The position numbers and the translations under genes are program-made. DNA of 64,000 nucleotides, taken from the NCBI GenBank assembly GCA_037043015.1, contig CM073321.1, positions 12,408,001 to 12,472,000 on the forward strand, read 5' to 3'. The DNA comes from Bryum argenteum (Eukaryota; Streptophyta; Bryopsida; Bryales; Bryaceae). The notes under the pieces were generated by a model. That model did no database searches. It was not told where the DNA came from and saw nothing but the letters and a program-made list of their open reading frames with translations. This document shows positions 1-12,319 of this stretch, one piece after another. The number at the start of each line of letters is the position of its first letter. The stretch's first letter is position 1.

Positions 1-3000
1 CGGCTTCCTGTTTTGTCCTTCTGTGTCCATGCGTTGTCCTTCGGTGCCTGAGTCACTTGTGCCCTTGTCTGTGGTTGGCTTTTGTAATTGTGTATCCTCT
101 GTTGCCAACTGGTGAGCTTCGTTGACTAAATTATCATGAAGTTGTCCCAGACTCAGTGCCGGTTCTGTCTGATTGTTCTGACTGTGGTAATGTTTAAGTT
201 TGGCTGCATAGACAATCGTGGCATGTGCATCATAGTTGTCTTCGTTGACGAGCAACAAGGTGTTGTTTGGTAATACTAACTGCACGCAGTATGGCCCGTG
301 CCATACTGATTCGAACTTTGATTTGCGCAACTTTGGATCTCGGGGACACCAGAGAACTTGGTCGCCTTTGTGAAACACGCGATGGGGCTGTGAACCCTGA
401 AAATACTTAGCGCTGAGCACGTGTTTGTGTAAAATGTTTTCGTAGGCATCATTTCGGAGTTCTTCTAACTTGTGCAGATCCTCCATCCGGGCTGCCAACA
501 CACGATGTGGTGCAATGTCTTTTGGGTGGAGTGATTTGAAGGTTGGCACCAGGTATTCTGTTGGCAACAGGGGCTGCGTGCCATAGACTAGCTCAAAGGG
601 ACTTGCCTGAGTAGCCGACTTGGTGGCGACACGGTACGCCCATAGCGCTGCAGGTAAGCAATCATCCCAGTCTCCAAAGTTGGCTTGAGTAAATTTGCGC
701 AACATGTTAATAATTGTTTTGTTCGTGGATTCTGCCTAGCCGTTCCCCTGGGAGTAATACATTGTGCTCGTTCTTTGCTTGATGAGATGCTTCTCCATTA
801 ATTCCTCGATGACAGCGTTGACAAAATGCGTCCCTTGATCAGAGACGATTTCTAGAGGGCACCCAAATCGTGTAATAATATTATCATAGATAAATGTCGC
901 GGTCACCATGGTAGTGTTGTTTCGCAATGGTTTTGCTTCCACCCATTTTGTTGTGTAGTCCGTGGCAACGAGTATGTACTTGTACCCTTGCTTAGTCACC
1001 GGGCGAATGGGGCCAACAAAGTCTAGTCCCCATCTCTGGAATGGTCCCAGTGTTGGTATAGGCTTCAAAGGCACCTTTCCCTGGTATTGAAAATTAGTGG
1101 CTGCCGTCTGACAGGCATGACAGTTCTTAATGTAGGCAAAGGTGTCTTTGTGCAACGTTGGCCACCAGTATTTTGCTGCCAATATCTCTTAATGGTTGTT
1201 TCTGGTCCTTGATGTCCCCCTGCTGGCCCATCGTGTAGGTGAGAAATGATAGTTTGTTGCTGATGAGTTGGTACACACAAACGTACCTCGTAGTCGAGCT
1301 CTTTTCGGTACAGTTGGCCTTGGACGACTGTGTATGGCAACGTAGTGCGCACAAACTTGATTTTTTGCGTTCCTGTTGTGTCAGCGGGTAGCGTGCCATG
1401 AACCAGATAGTTCATGATGTGCTGTCTCCAATCAGCGGCTTCCGTTGTCTCCGCTGGCTGCATCGGTGCTGGTTGTGTAGGCTTCATTGACTCCGTTGCT
1501 TGTATCGAAGCCGTTTGTATGTATGGTTCATTGAATGAATCATCAATGCCTTCTTCAGTTGTGTTGGTGTCTCTTGATAAGTAATCTGCTTTAATGTGCC
1601 TTTTGCCTGGGATGTAGACTACCTCAAAATAATACTCCATGAGAATCATGATCCATCGCGCTACTCTCCCCGTGATCAATGGCTAATTCACTAGATAAGA
1701 CAGACTATGATGATCTACCATGAACCTAAATTTGTTACCAAGTAGGTAATGTCTAAACTTCTTCACGGCGTATATCATGGCGAGTGCTTCCCGTTCCGTA
1801 GTGGAATAATTTCTCTCTGCCTGGTTGAGTAATCTACTTGCGTAGGCTACGGGTTGATCATGTTTGCCATCCACATTTTGAGCTAACATGAACCCCACGG
1901 CGATCTGAGAGGCATCGGTGTGAACATGGAATTGTTTCGTCCAATCCGGTGCCAACAGTATAGGTGCCCTTGAATAGGCTTGTTTAATTTTCTCTAAGGC
2001 AGCTTGGGCTTCTGGTGTCCAGTCACGTGGGTAGGTGTAGCCAACATGGTTCAGCTTGGTATTCGGAGCCATAATGTGAGCAAGTTTCTCGATATACATT
2101 CGGTTGAATTGTGACAATCCTAACACTCTTTGGACGCCTACTTGATCAGTGGGAGGTGTCATGTCCATGATGTCCTGGATTTTGGCCGGATCTGGAAGTT
2201 TGCCATATTTACACACTATATATCCCAGGATGACTCCCGCAAAGAATAGGAACATACACTTGTTGGCATTGAGACTTACCCCGTTCTGTCGACAAGCCTG
2301 GAATATCTGTCGTAATTGGTCAACGTGATCTTTCATCCGCCTGTACATCGTCCCATCATCCAGGTAAATGCGAAAAAACCTTTTTAGGTACAGTCAAAAT
2401 ATTAATTCCATGACTCTCTGAAATGTCATTGGTGCATTCTTGGCTCCAAATGGCATCCTTTCAAATTGATATGGCCCCCATTCCGTGGAAAAAGCCGTTT
2501 TATTTTTGTCCTGTTCCGCCATGGCAACTTGGTAGTATCCGGAAAAACAATCCAGGAAGGAGTACATTTCATGCCCGGCAACTTTGTCGATGATTTCTTC
2601 CATATGAGGCAACGGATAGTGATCTTTTTTGGTGGCTGCGTTTAATTTTTGAAAGTCGACACAGATCCGCAGGGCACCGTTTTTCTTTGGTATGATGACC
2701 ATGGGAGACAACCAGGGGGCAGCATCGACTAGTGATATAAACTTAGCACTGAGCAGTTTCTCTAGTTCTGTTTTTACTTTGGCAGCGTAGTTCGGATTCA
2801 TACGGTACCTTCGTTGTTGTACAGGTTGTGCATTGGGCTTCAAGTCGATGGTGTGCTCGGCTATGTTGCGCGGTATGCCCTTGAGATCCTCATGTGTCCA
2901 TGCAAATATGTCTCGAAACTCCTTGAATAGTGCAACGGTGGCCTACTTCATGACATCCGGAGCGTCGGCGTTAATTTTCACATACTTGGGTTCTTCTTCG

Positions 3001-4115
3001 CTGCCCAGGTTGACTAATTCAATTTTCTCCTTGGCACCGTTAGTCCATCCCGTGACAACTTGGTCTTCAAGTGCTTTTGTTGCCGGGGTAGCATTTACTG
3101 TGATATCTTCTGTAAATTCCTCAGTAAAACGCGAGGGTATATCTAATGCTTCTTCCTGCGGTACAATGCCGGCCAAATGAATTTCGGCAACTGGGATCAA
3201 CGAGGGGTCAGCATGAAAGACTAAAGCTTCCTGTTCTGGGCTTAGCCCTCTGACCCAATTGGTGCCTGCTCGATTGCGGATTTGGTCAACTTTAGCCTTG
3301 GTAACACATCTGTTTACGGGATGGACGATTGTCCTGCCATGGTGGTGTAATCTAATTTGATTCGGGGCCCAATCATGCACGGCATTCATATTACGTAACC
3401 ATGGTCTACCAAGTATGATAGGGAAATTGGTAGTATCTGGCATGTCAATGACGACGAAGGTTGCTGGTGTTGATATGCCATGCGTGGTAATGGCTACAGT
3501 GGCTAGAATTCCTAAGGGTGTGACAGGGGCATTGTTGGCCATCCTTAGTATGAACTAAGCCATTTCTGGTGATGGGAATCCGAGCTGCCGACGCAGACCT
3601 TCACTCATATCGTTGACACCGGAGCCTCCATCTACTAAAACGTTAGACAGCTTGTGTGTGCCTAACCGTAAATGTATTACTGCAGCGTCAGGATCAATAG
3701 TGGTAGCATTGTTGTCTACAGTCTCCAATGCTGTCGATGCGTTGAGTAATGTTGTCTGTTGCAAGTATTTCTGTAATTCGGGACTAATTTTTAACAAACT
3801 AGTTAGTGTGATACTTACAGTTGTATTGTCCAGTACTTGCTGTAAATTGGCTCCTGATGGGGACTCCAAGTCTTGTTGAATTTGCTGTCAAATGTTGTGT
3901 AGACGCTCCCAATGTTGTTCTGGAAATGGTTTGCGATGTTCTACCACGTGTTCCGGTGTGGCGGCTTTAGACCTCGTGTTGACGGCGGCGGTAGAAATAG
4001 TAGAGATGTTAGTCTCGGTTCCATGAACCTCTGTCAACGTTACCCCCCCTCGTCGGTTTGGGGTGGGTCCATGGTTGTCCAATGGCGTCGTAGTGTTGGG
4101 GTTTGTTTCCGTCAT
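1..4115 (-). pseudogene. pol: Pol polyprotein (protease, RT, RNase H, integrase), disrupted
   Basis: Protease: LVDGGSGVN at about 3620 is the retropepsin active-site region, with the D-[ST]-G triad seen as DGG. Reverse transcriptase: the fingers/palm segment lies at 2843-2394 and the YLDD box at about 2363, separated by an in-frame TGA near 2386. RNase H at about 1930-1690 shows the HTDAS motif and a late DHHSL motif. Integrase has the zinc-binding HLHDG...H and CHAC elements (split by a frameshift near 1180-1190), then catalytic Asp in LDFVG and SDQGTHF. The Glu region is interrupted by TAG at 736-738. The frame then stays open to base 1, covering the integrase C-terminal part. Other in-frame stops are at about 3892, 3555, 2943 and 1683. 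No complete enzyme can be made. Confidence 0.9.
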
Positions 4116-4187
4116 GGGGCGGCTTTGGAACCAACGCTGCTTTAGAACAGGGCATTGACCTCGTCGATGATGTAGGGATCCACATTC

Positions 4188-5222
4188 TCAACAACCATCA
4201 CTTCTGCCTGGTTGGAACGCGTCGACATGGACTTCCTCGGTGTACATTGCTGCAGTGGTGGGTCGATGTCGTCTGGTGTCTTCGCTGCGGTTGTTGCCCG
4301 AAGCAAACCAACATCGTCCATTGTGAGCCTTTCCGCATGTCATGCACAGTGTCAACGTTATGCGGGCATCGTTCCGCTGTCTTTGACTCGGTAAAGGCAA
4401 CAGGGGAGCTTGGGTTTTGTTAAGCAGCCCAAGCTCTCTACTGATGTCATTGGCGGCTGTTAAGATATCGGGTAGGGTTTTTACCCCTCTGATGACAATA
4501 CCTTGTTGGATCCATGGCAACAACCCCTTTTTGAACCACTCGCATAAGTAGTCATCTGTTGGCCTTTGGTTCAGTTTATCAGCCAACTGTTTGAATCGAT
4601 CGTAGAAGGTGTCCACAGTTTCTCCCTTTTCTTGGGTAATATTTCCCAAAGCGCGGAGAATTTCAGAGGACATCTTAAGTTTGCAAAATTTCTGCAAGAA
4701 ACTTCTTTCCATATCTTCCCAGGTGGGGTTGGCATGTTCGGCTTCGAAGTCGACATACGAGTTGATATGGTTCCCTTGCAACGTAGTACCAAAGATACTC
4801 TGTAAGTCAGTAGTGGTAGAGACGCCATTAGTTCTGGCGATAACCTTAAAACGCCGGATATGCCAATCAGGGTCAGCATTGTCGTCAAACACCGGGTAGG
4901 GTATTTTGGGTAGCTTAATGAGCCTATCTCTTGCTCCTCCATCCATCGATGTAGCCACCGTTGGGTTTGCAGGAGGCACCGATGTTGACGACGAAGGCAT
5001 TGCTGCGATCCCTGGACTGGGTGTAGTAGCGGAAGTGGCCGTCCTTTGCAAATGCTGGTATTGGTGGCTAAGTATTTCCAACTTGGCATTGGTGGCGTAA
5101 TTTTTGGCAACAAGATCGGTCATTTGTTGCTTCATCCATTGTAAGAATTCCCTGGTGGCATCAGGGTCGTCAGTAAGTGAAACTGCTTCTGGTTCTTTGT
5201 CTTTCTGCCGCCATGTCGGCAT
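4188..5222 (-). CDS. gag: Gag polyprotein of Ty3/gypsy element
   Basis: This 344-residue frame encodes the particle-forming capsid and nucleocapsid protein. An N-terminal helical, Q-rich part (about residues 15-70) and a low-complexity A/S/P/T linker precede a retrotransposon gag region (about 100-250). That region has tryptophans typical of the family, for example around WEDMERSFLQKF and ERFKQL-like stretches. Near the C terminus lies a compact zinc knuckle, CMTCGKAHNGRC (C-x2-C-x3-H-x3-C). The start is the first ATG after the primer-binding site. The frame ends early in a segment that continues in another frame toward the protease, so a frameshift near 4205 probably separates gag from pol here. 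Codons read as stops downstream (about 4145 and 4105) fit C-to-T changes. Confidence 0.85.
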   Translation of the reverse strand: MPTWRQKDKEPEAVSLTDDPDATREFLQWMKQQMTDLVAKNYATNAKLEILSHQYQHLQRTATSATTPSPGIAAMPSSSTSVPPANPTVATSMDGGARDRLIKLPKIPYPVFDDNADPDWHIRRFKVIARTNGVSTTTDLQSIFGTTLQGNHINSYVDFEAEHANPTWEDMERSFLQKFCKLKMSSEILRALGNITQEKGETVDTFYDRFKQLADKLNQRPTDDYLCEWFKKGLLPWIQQGIVIRGVKTLPDILTAANDISRELGLLNKTQAPLLPLPSQRQRNDARITLTLCMTCGKAHNGRCWFASGNNRSEDTRRHRPTTAAMYTEEVHVDAFQPGRSDGC

Positions 5223-5280
5223 TTTGTTCGCGTCGGGCTTCTACTCGACTTCTGAGTATCTCAGCACTCCATCCCTAGCA

Positions 5281-5292
5281 TAGTCGCCAAAA
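5281..5292 (-). other. Primer-binding site of the Ty3/gypsy element
   Basis: Immediately inside the LTR the minus strand reads TTTTGGCGACTA. A TGGCGACT-type sequence next to the LTR resembles primer-binding sites of other plant Ty3/gypsy elements. Which tRNA it pairs with cannot be decided here. Confidence 0.5.
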
Positions 5293-6051
5293 TGTTAGCC
5301 GGGCGTGTATGGAAGTGCGTTTGTGAGACTACCTAAGTCGACCACTGTGGTATTTTTAAGGCAACGTAGAGTCTTTGGTGGAGTGGAGGAGGGAAGGGAA
5401 GACCTGTCAGCGTCAAAGAACACTTCGAAGTCTGGACTGAACCGGCCAAGACCCCGTGGGAAGTCTTGTTGACTACCGGTGAGTTTGAAGGTAACTCAGC
5501 GTTGGCTTCCGTGGGCCTTTGATGGCTTGGAGTTCAGTATCCTCGTTGTCAACGTTGGCGCCAAAGACCGGCGTTGGTGCAAGAGACTTATGCTAGTCTT
5601 GGCCAGCGAGGGAGTTACAGATATCTCAAGAAGAGGAAGAAAACCGAAGAAGAAAAGGGGAGAGGAAAGAGAGAGAAGAAGGAGAGCCTTGGTGCCAGCG
5701 ATGTCTTGCGTTGTGTGGCACTTAGGCAGCGTTGAGAAGGAAGGGCGCTTCCCCAGCAGCGCGCCATAGCCCACGAGGAAGGGCGAAGGAAACAGCAGGA
5801 AGTAATGGCCAGGCAATCGTAGAATCATAACAAGTTAGGATTGTGCAGGTTAGGTAGATAGCAGGGACTCAGATCACTACCAGAAAAATAGCCAGTTATT
5901 CAACTAAGAAACAAGTAATACGTCTTGTATCTTAGAGTGGAGACATGCTTTACTGGATTTGGGGCACCAATCAAGTGACGGGGCTTCAAGAGAAGACGGA
6001 TCCAGAGAAATCTGTTGGTTAACCCGCTAATGTGCCTGGGTGAGTGTAACA
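5293..6051 (-). repeat. 5' LTR of the Ty3/gypsy element
   Basis: On the plus strand the segment starts TGTTAGCCGGG and ends GTGTAACA, giving the TGTTA/TAACA inverted ends usual for LTRs. It directly abuts the primer-binding site and precedes gag at the usual distance. Its interior has a purine-rich stretch near 5630-5690. The flanking five bases are CGTTG (6052-6056); the matching target-site copy would be outside the window. The length is 759 bp. The right boundary rests only on the terminal inverted bases, because the partner LTR is not present. Confidence 0.7.
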
Positions 6052-7283
6052 CGTTGCGACAAAGGAATGCAGGGAACGGACACCTGGGTTAAGCGGCCAC
6101 GTAGACAAACCCTGTTCACACTGGGGACTGAGAGTGTAGGGGCGATGTAGATACCCTGGTGCGTTGATACTCTGGTGCGCTGATACCCTGTGCGATGTTA
6201 CCGCATACCCTGATATATACTTCATCATCTCGTCGCTATTGTACGGGATGAATATCACAAGTGGTCATGAAAATCGAGAACTTCAAGACTTACCTCGATA
6301 TGAGCGTCGTGAGCAGTTCTCTCGGCATCTTTCAGGATCACCACTTGCATGATCCTCATCTGTTTCAGCTCTTTAAGTTTTTCAAATAGGAACTTCATCT
6401 CTCTGGACAGAAGCCGCAGAGTCGGGTAAGGTTAAATGGAACGATCGTTAAATAAGCTCCCCACTTGACTGTTCCAAGTTTGATTACGGTACTTAATTTC
6501 AGCATAATGAACTCGATCTTCTCCGAATCAAGGGGTGTACATATACGAACCTTTTGAGGACCTCAACAGTATCTTTGAGATGGTTCATTTCTGCAGCTTC
6601 CGAAGTCAGCAATCCCAGGTTGAAACCCCTTTGTACCTTGTCTCCAGGTTTCCATCCTGTGCGATGTTACCGCATACCTTACTACGGATATACTCTGGTC
6701 AAGCCCTGGAATTCGCTTACAAGACCGCTAGCTGCTGAAACCTAGGTCAACAACTTGGGGTGGGGGGGGTTATGGGGGGGTGTAGTAGTTATCATGCCAC
6801 GGCCCACAAGTGTTCAAAGATTATGCAGAGGACATTTCAGTGTCTTTCCATCATAAATTTAGGCAAGGTTATGTCACTAAAACATATAAATACAGTACCG
6901 AAGGTAAGGAGAATCAGAATGGTGCATTGTGACGAAGTTTGATATACATAAAGCCGTTCAAAGGCAAGTTTACATGTTCCGTAGTATCTGCCGAGCCATA
7001 CTGGTGAGCATGGGTGATTTCATCCTACAAAGATGTCTAGAACGTAGAAGGATCAAGCATAAAGCCTCCTTCGGTCCACAGTAAAAGTTGCTACAAACAG
7101 AATTCAAAAATTCCACATTGCATCTACGACCGACTACCTAGTGCAGGGGAAAAGTACCTACATACTAGGCACATTCACATGGATATACTGATGAAGGTAT
7201 TGACTTTTCAATCCTCTGCAGAGGAATCACCAAGATCCCTGTCCAGCGTGTCTGCAGTGTCTGAGCCTACGTCCGGTACAAGT
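6052..7283. other. Intergenic stretch, no gene seen
   Basis: No coding frame here resembles a known protein. A sequence containing GCGATGTTACCGCATACC occurs twice (about 6192 and 6661). There is a G-rich run at about 6757-6780. The 3' end of the neighbouring CACTA element should lie here. CACTAAAACATATAAATACA at 6877 is a possible but unsupported terminus. Confidence 0.5.
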
Positions 7284-10200
7284 TCACTCACTTGGACTAC
7301 TCTGCCCGTAGGGGGGGGGTGGGTTATGGCCTTCGTTGAGCTCCTCGGGAACTTGAAGACCAGGAAACTCAGAATCCCGCCCGTGCCGAAAAAGCAGGCC
7401 GTGGTCCTCTTCGTCCCCCTCTGCCACAACCCTCCTACCTCGGGGTTCGGTACGAACGATAACCTTCCACTCCGGGGCTTCGTAACATGCACTGAAAAAA
7501 ACCTGCTGGCACTGCGACGGAAATGCGAACGAGTCCCTCCCAAATGGGAGGGTTCTCGAGAAGTTGGCCATGGTGAAGCCCCACTCGTCTTTCTTGACAG
7601 TGCCGGTATTTCCACGATAGTTGGCCCTGATCCAAGTTCCGATAAAGACTACCTGCTTAACGGTTCCATAGTTTAGCTCGAGGATCTCTTCTAGCGAGCC
7701 AACATACTCCACTGGCGCTAGTACGGGGTTAGGGTCTCGCATGCCATAGCGGCACTCACGAACAAAAGTGGCGGCAATACCGCAGTCAGAGGTACGGAGA
7801 TTGGATTCAGCGCTCTGAACCCGATAGTGGTACCCATATGCAGACATGGATCGGAATTTTGTAGCGAATCGAGATGGGAATTTGGCCAGAGCCTCTGCAG
7901 TGGGATCCACGTCAACGCCGTTTGCCTTCTCCTCAGCAACAGTGGATTGCAACCAAAGCCCGAACGATGGAAGCTCTGACAACTCAGGAGGGAAGTTTGG
8001 ACCCCGTCCATTGTTGCGACCAGGGTGACGCCTCCGCCAACGTGCACGCGCTTGGATACGATCCTCGACGAGGGGCTGGTACATCCTGAAGGCAACAACG
8101 ATAATGTAAGAGAGAAGAAGACATTTAGTCTGGTAAGTCGGGCACGTAACTGAAGATTCATATTGCAGAAGGGATGGCAACAAGGGGAAAGTCCTCGCCA
8201 GACAATTGAAAATCCAATTGTGAATGTATACGACGAAGGCTCCTTTACAGGGGGCAACCGAATTCGAACATTATTGAATGATCGGGGACAAGAAATTGGA
8301 TACAAGAGACAACTTCTCTGACTCAAGTTTGGTTTGGAGAAATTCAAGAAAAAGAAAAAAAAAAAAAAAAAAAAAAAAAAAAGAAGGGGGAAGAAGAATG
8401 AACTGAAATTGTCTATAGCGGAGGAAGCTAAACTAAGAATCCCTATAGAGGAGTAAATTTCAGCCTCAATAGAAGATCCCTCAACATTCCTGCTGAGAGC
8501 AATAGTGCAAGACCAACAGGACGCAACACACAAGACAGGAACAGACCTACAAACTGAAGCGAGACAAGAATTTTGGGGATCGCAAGTGCCCAAGGACAGA
8601 AAACACAAGTGCATGGAGTGCACGTACCGCCGGTAGTACTCAATGCAATCAACGTTGTCAATCACAAAAGCATGGATGTGGTCCAGGAGAATCCCATCCA
8701 ATTCCCGTCGCTTCCCCTTACCTTCAAGAACCATATCCGTCATGACAGGATCTTCTTCACTGTCCCAAACTCCCTTCACAGCCACCGAAACGTCCCCTAT
8801 GTATTCCGAGAAGAATCCACAAGCTTCCTCTACTTCGTATCCTTTCGTCATGCATCCTTCGGGCTTTCCATGGTTCCGAACGTAACCCTTTAGAGTCTTG
8901 TAGTATCTCTCGAACGGATACATCCACCGCACGTGGATCGGTCCACATATGAAGAGTTCTTCAATCAAATGGATGCACAAATGCACCATTATATCAAAGA
9001 AAGCGGGAGGCAGTTCCTTCTCGAGGAGGCACAAAGTCTCTACGCACTCAAGGAATAAAGACTCCCTCTCAGCGCGGTCGACTGTCTTTGAGCAAATTTT
9101 CTTGAACATGTGGCTTGATCTCATGACCACTGCTGTCATGTGTGGAGAGTCACAGTTCCGCATGCACAGCGGCATGAGGTCCTGTAGAAGCACATGAAAA
9201 CATGAGATTTCAAGCAGGAAAGCTTACCTTTAGAAACTTTCGAGTGTATGGTGCTTGAGTAGTGCGAAGGTACTCGGATTTCCTTTAGGGTATCAAGAAA
9301 AATCTGGCGCTGCTCCTTCGATAGGACCCATGGAGCGTCGGGTAGATATGCGCGCTGATCATAGTCTGCAACACGACGCAGCCACAGGTGGCGCCGGATA
9401 TTCCGTTGTTGTAGATCCAGCCGTACGCTAGGTAGGTCCTTTTCTCCAAAGAGGGTCTTTAAGAGATTTTCTGCGACGTTTTTCTCAACATGCATGACAT
9501 CAACCAGGTTTCGAACTGGGAGTTCCTGTGAGCACGGTACATGAAAAGTAATCCACCGATCAGAAGGGGATATACAAAAATGACATGCATGAATGGAATA
9601 GGGAAAGCAAGGGCATGGATAGGAAAATCTACGGTTCGAAGGGTAAGAGACAGTGCCTTGTACAAAAGTTACCATAGATAGCAGATATGAGAGTCTGGGC
9701 GTTTAGTTAACTGACCACATAATCGGAGTAGGGATGTGGTGTGGCAAAATTCCGAGAAATTGATTGGGGCACTGTTCAAATATGGCGATCATGACTAACT
9801 CATAGTCAATCGAAAGAATATGGGGAATCGAGATACCGGTGATTAAAGCGATACTGCCAAGAATTGTGGTCATGAAGGTGTTGGGTGTGGACAAGAAGAA
9901 AAAAATTAAACAAAAAAAACACTGTTTCATAGTGTGTACCAAATTAAAGCGGCCGAAAGCTCAGGTGTCATCACGCTCGGACAAGGCAGGCAGATTGATT
10001 GGGGAGGTGAAGAAATGATCTAGGAAGATGACAAAGGACAAGAGCGGGAAGTATGATTGAACAAAGAAAACGCCTGTAAACAGAGACTGGAACACTATGA
10101 ACGATGGGCTACAAAGGGATATGTTAAATAGCATCTTTGAGAAAACAAAGGACCAGGAAGGAGGGACACCAAGAAAGAGAACCGACTTACTCGAATTAGA

Positions 10201-12319
10201 AAACGCAGCAGGCGTCCAAGAGAAGGGAAGAGTGGAGGGAGGTTAATTATATTGGCTGCCTGAGGGAGGGTGCCAATCTCCATCAATGACCAAAGAGATG
10301 GTTGCAAAAGTAAGTTACCGGTGGTGCATGGAGACAAAAATCAGCCATGAGCATGCTTTTGGGGGGGGGGATAGGGGCTATGACACATGAATTATAACAA
10401 GATTGGATGACACAAGAAAGATGTCCCTTATTACAATGTCTCGAAAACGATAACCCTCGGGCCATGACGAACAGGGTGGACACCGACTCTGAGAAAAATA
10501 CAAAGGTCTTCAAGAAGGGGGCCTGAGTGAATTGTATTGTGGTGTACCTTCCAGTATGGGAGTGCAAACAATATGCTCACACGCTTTACGCCGTGTAGCT
10601 TCACTGGATCGCCCTCTGAGTCCTGCACTCCGCCAGCACGTAACCAATCCTGGCGGGCTCTCCCTTGCGCCATCACCTCGGCACCGGACCGACGTTGAGG
10701 TGCATCACCGTGTTCTGGGTTGTTGTTGAAGGTGGCTCTTGCGCGTCTAAACCTATGGCCTTGCGGTAGAAACCTCCGGGATCCAAGGTACACCATCTTC
10801 TTTAGACAGCGAGAGTGCTCTGCAAACGTCTCCCCACCACAAACGAGACACGCTGCATAGCCTTTTACCGTTTGTCCAGCGATTAGGCCAAGTGCCGGGA
10901 AATCATGCACGCTCCAAATTAACATGGCTCTCAAGATAAATTGACGCTCTCGCACGGGCTTGCTCATATTAACCGCTGGAACACCGTCCCAAAGTGTAAG
11001 AAGATCACGTACCAGCGGCTTAAGGTACACGTCAATTGTCTCGGAGGTGGGAGCTTTTGGTCCGGGAATAAGAATGGACAAATTCAGGAAGAATTTCTTG
11101 GTACACAGCCAACCTGGAAAGTTGTAAATCGCTAAGAGGATAATCCATGTTGAATGTTTTGAGCTCTGGTTTCTATGAGGGCATACTCCATCTGCAATTA
11201 ATCCCCATCGCAAGCTAGAAGACAGGTCACGGAATTCCGGATACATGCGCGACACCTCCTGCCATTGGAAACTATCCGCAACGGAGCGCATCATCCTGGA
11301 TCCCTCCGTGACCCCTTCAAAGTGGTTGAGGAGTTCCGCAACTTTTGGGCAAGCATACAAACGTTTTAGCTTTGGAATGAGTGGAAAATATCTGGTGACG
11401 GCATACGGTACAGTCAAAGAATCTGGAATGTAGCGCGGGTGCTGGCAGCGAGGGCATTCCAGGAGTTTACCATTAGTGTCGCCCTCGTAGAGAACGTGCC
11501 CGTTTGGGCAGGAGTGGATGGGGTTATGCTCCAAGCCTAGCCTCCGTATCCTCCCCTTCAACTCGTAACATGTCATCGGCAGACTATTGCTTTCCGGTAG
11601 CAGGGTCCCAGCGAGGTAAGTTAGCAGTGCGGTAAGGAAGGCATCGGAGACGCCGTATACAGTCCCGAGTGTCATCAGCACGATGCCACTCTGCATGCGA
11701 CTCTCACGTGACCCGGCATATACAGGCTCCACACATTTCTCGAGTACATTTGCGAACTCCACATTGTGCTCGAATGCTTTGTTGTCTCGCTCCATCGGGA
11801 GCAGGTCCTCGTTCCTGAATTCTTCGGCTACCTCCCTCTGCAGGGAATCAGCCCTTCCAAACGCGTCGTATGCCATTTGGCGGGCTCGGACACCAGCATC
11901 TCCCTCATCTGAAGCCGTGGATTCTGAGTCAGCAAATTCGATGCCTTCGTCCAGGTCGACATCCGGATTCCTCACTGGGCCACGAAGGTTCCTCTCATCC
12001 ACGGTCTGTATCACACATATAGACAGACTTCTGAGTTTATGTATAGAGAGCGGACAACAAGCTGGATAGAGAAGTTAGTACATTGTTTCCATGGGCGCCT
12101 AGATGCACAACAAGTCCAGGAAAAACTTACCAGGACAGGGTGTGGTAGATATGGATCTCTACCGTACCGCCGGTGATGCCGGGTGACTGAAGCATTCCCT
12201 AAAATACGCCCGCCTCTGCACCTCCTACATCCACAAGGATACTCTGGAAGGCCTAGACGAGTAGCGATATTGCGCTTGATGTGGAACGCCGCGCCGAGTC
12301 GTCGTCGCCTCATCTTCAG
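7284..12319 (-). CDS. CACTA (En/Spm) transposase, TNP2-like, five exons
   Basis: My exon model is complement(7284-8085, 8628-9181, 9228-9525, 10548-12005, 12131-12319), with gt...ag at each junction. Exon 1 holds a transposase-associated cysteine cluster (YPCGCRRCRGG). Exon 2 is the TNP2 core, with zinc-ribbon-like CPNGH...CPRC, the LADG-like turn (LIADGV), and the PWLC-K-x-F...LIPGPK block and WSVHDFPALG stretch typical of CACTA transposases. Exon 3 contains the DVMHVEKN motif, exon 4 the DUF4218 region (around MVHLCIHLIEEL and WMYPFERYYKTLKG), and exon 5 the DUF4216 region (EWGFTMANFSR...DSFAFPSQCQQVFF). It should bind element ends and catalyse cut-and-paste transposition. The exon frames are largely open, so this copy is younger than the LTR element. 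The 10.5-9.5 kb intron is long; a missed exon is possible. Confidence 0.85.
8355..8382. repeat. A28 homopolymer in a CACTA intron
   Basis: An unbroken run of 28 A sits within the fourth intron of the CACTA transposase gene. Confidence 0.9.

Larger units (their letters stand above)
1..6051 (-). mobile_element. Ty3/gypsy LTR retrotransposon, decayed, truncated by window edge
   Basis: Read on the minus strand, the order is LTR (5293-6051), primer-binding site, gag (5222-4188), protease, reverse transcriptase, RNase H and integrase. Integrase downstream of RNase H is the Ty3/gypsy order. The frame is still open at base 1, so the end of pol and the 3' LTR lie outside. Several in-frame stops and at least two frameshifts make it non-autonomous. 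The stops are TAG, TGA or TAA at places where a CAG, CGA or CAA codon would fit the conserved family sequence. The element seems old, but without the second LTR I cannot date it. Confidence 0.93.

Noticed and set aside
6877-6896. CACTAAAACATATAAATACA as the 3' terminus of the first CACTA element
   Set aside because: No matching terminus was found upstream of the gene, and CACTA is common by chance.
7208-7676. Plus-strand open frames over the CACTA transposase
   Set aside because: They are antisense shadows of the DUF4216 exon, with no family resemblance of their own.
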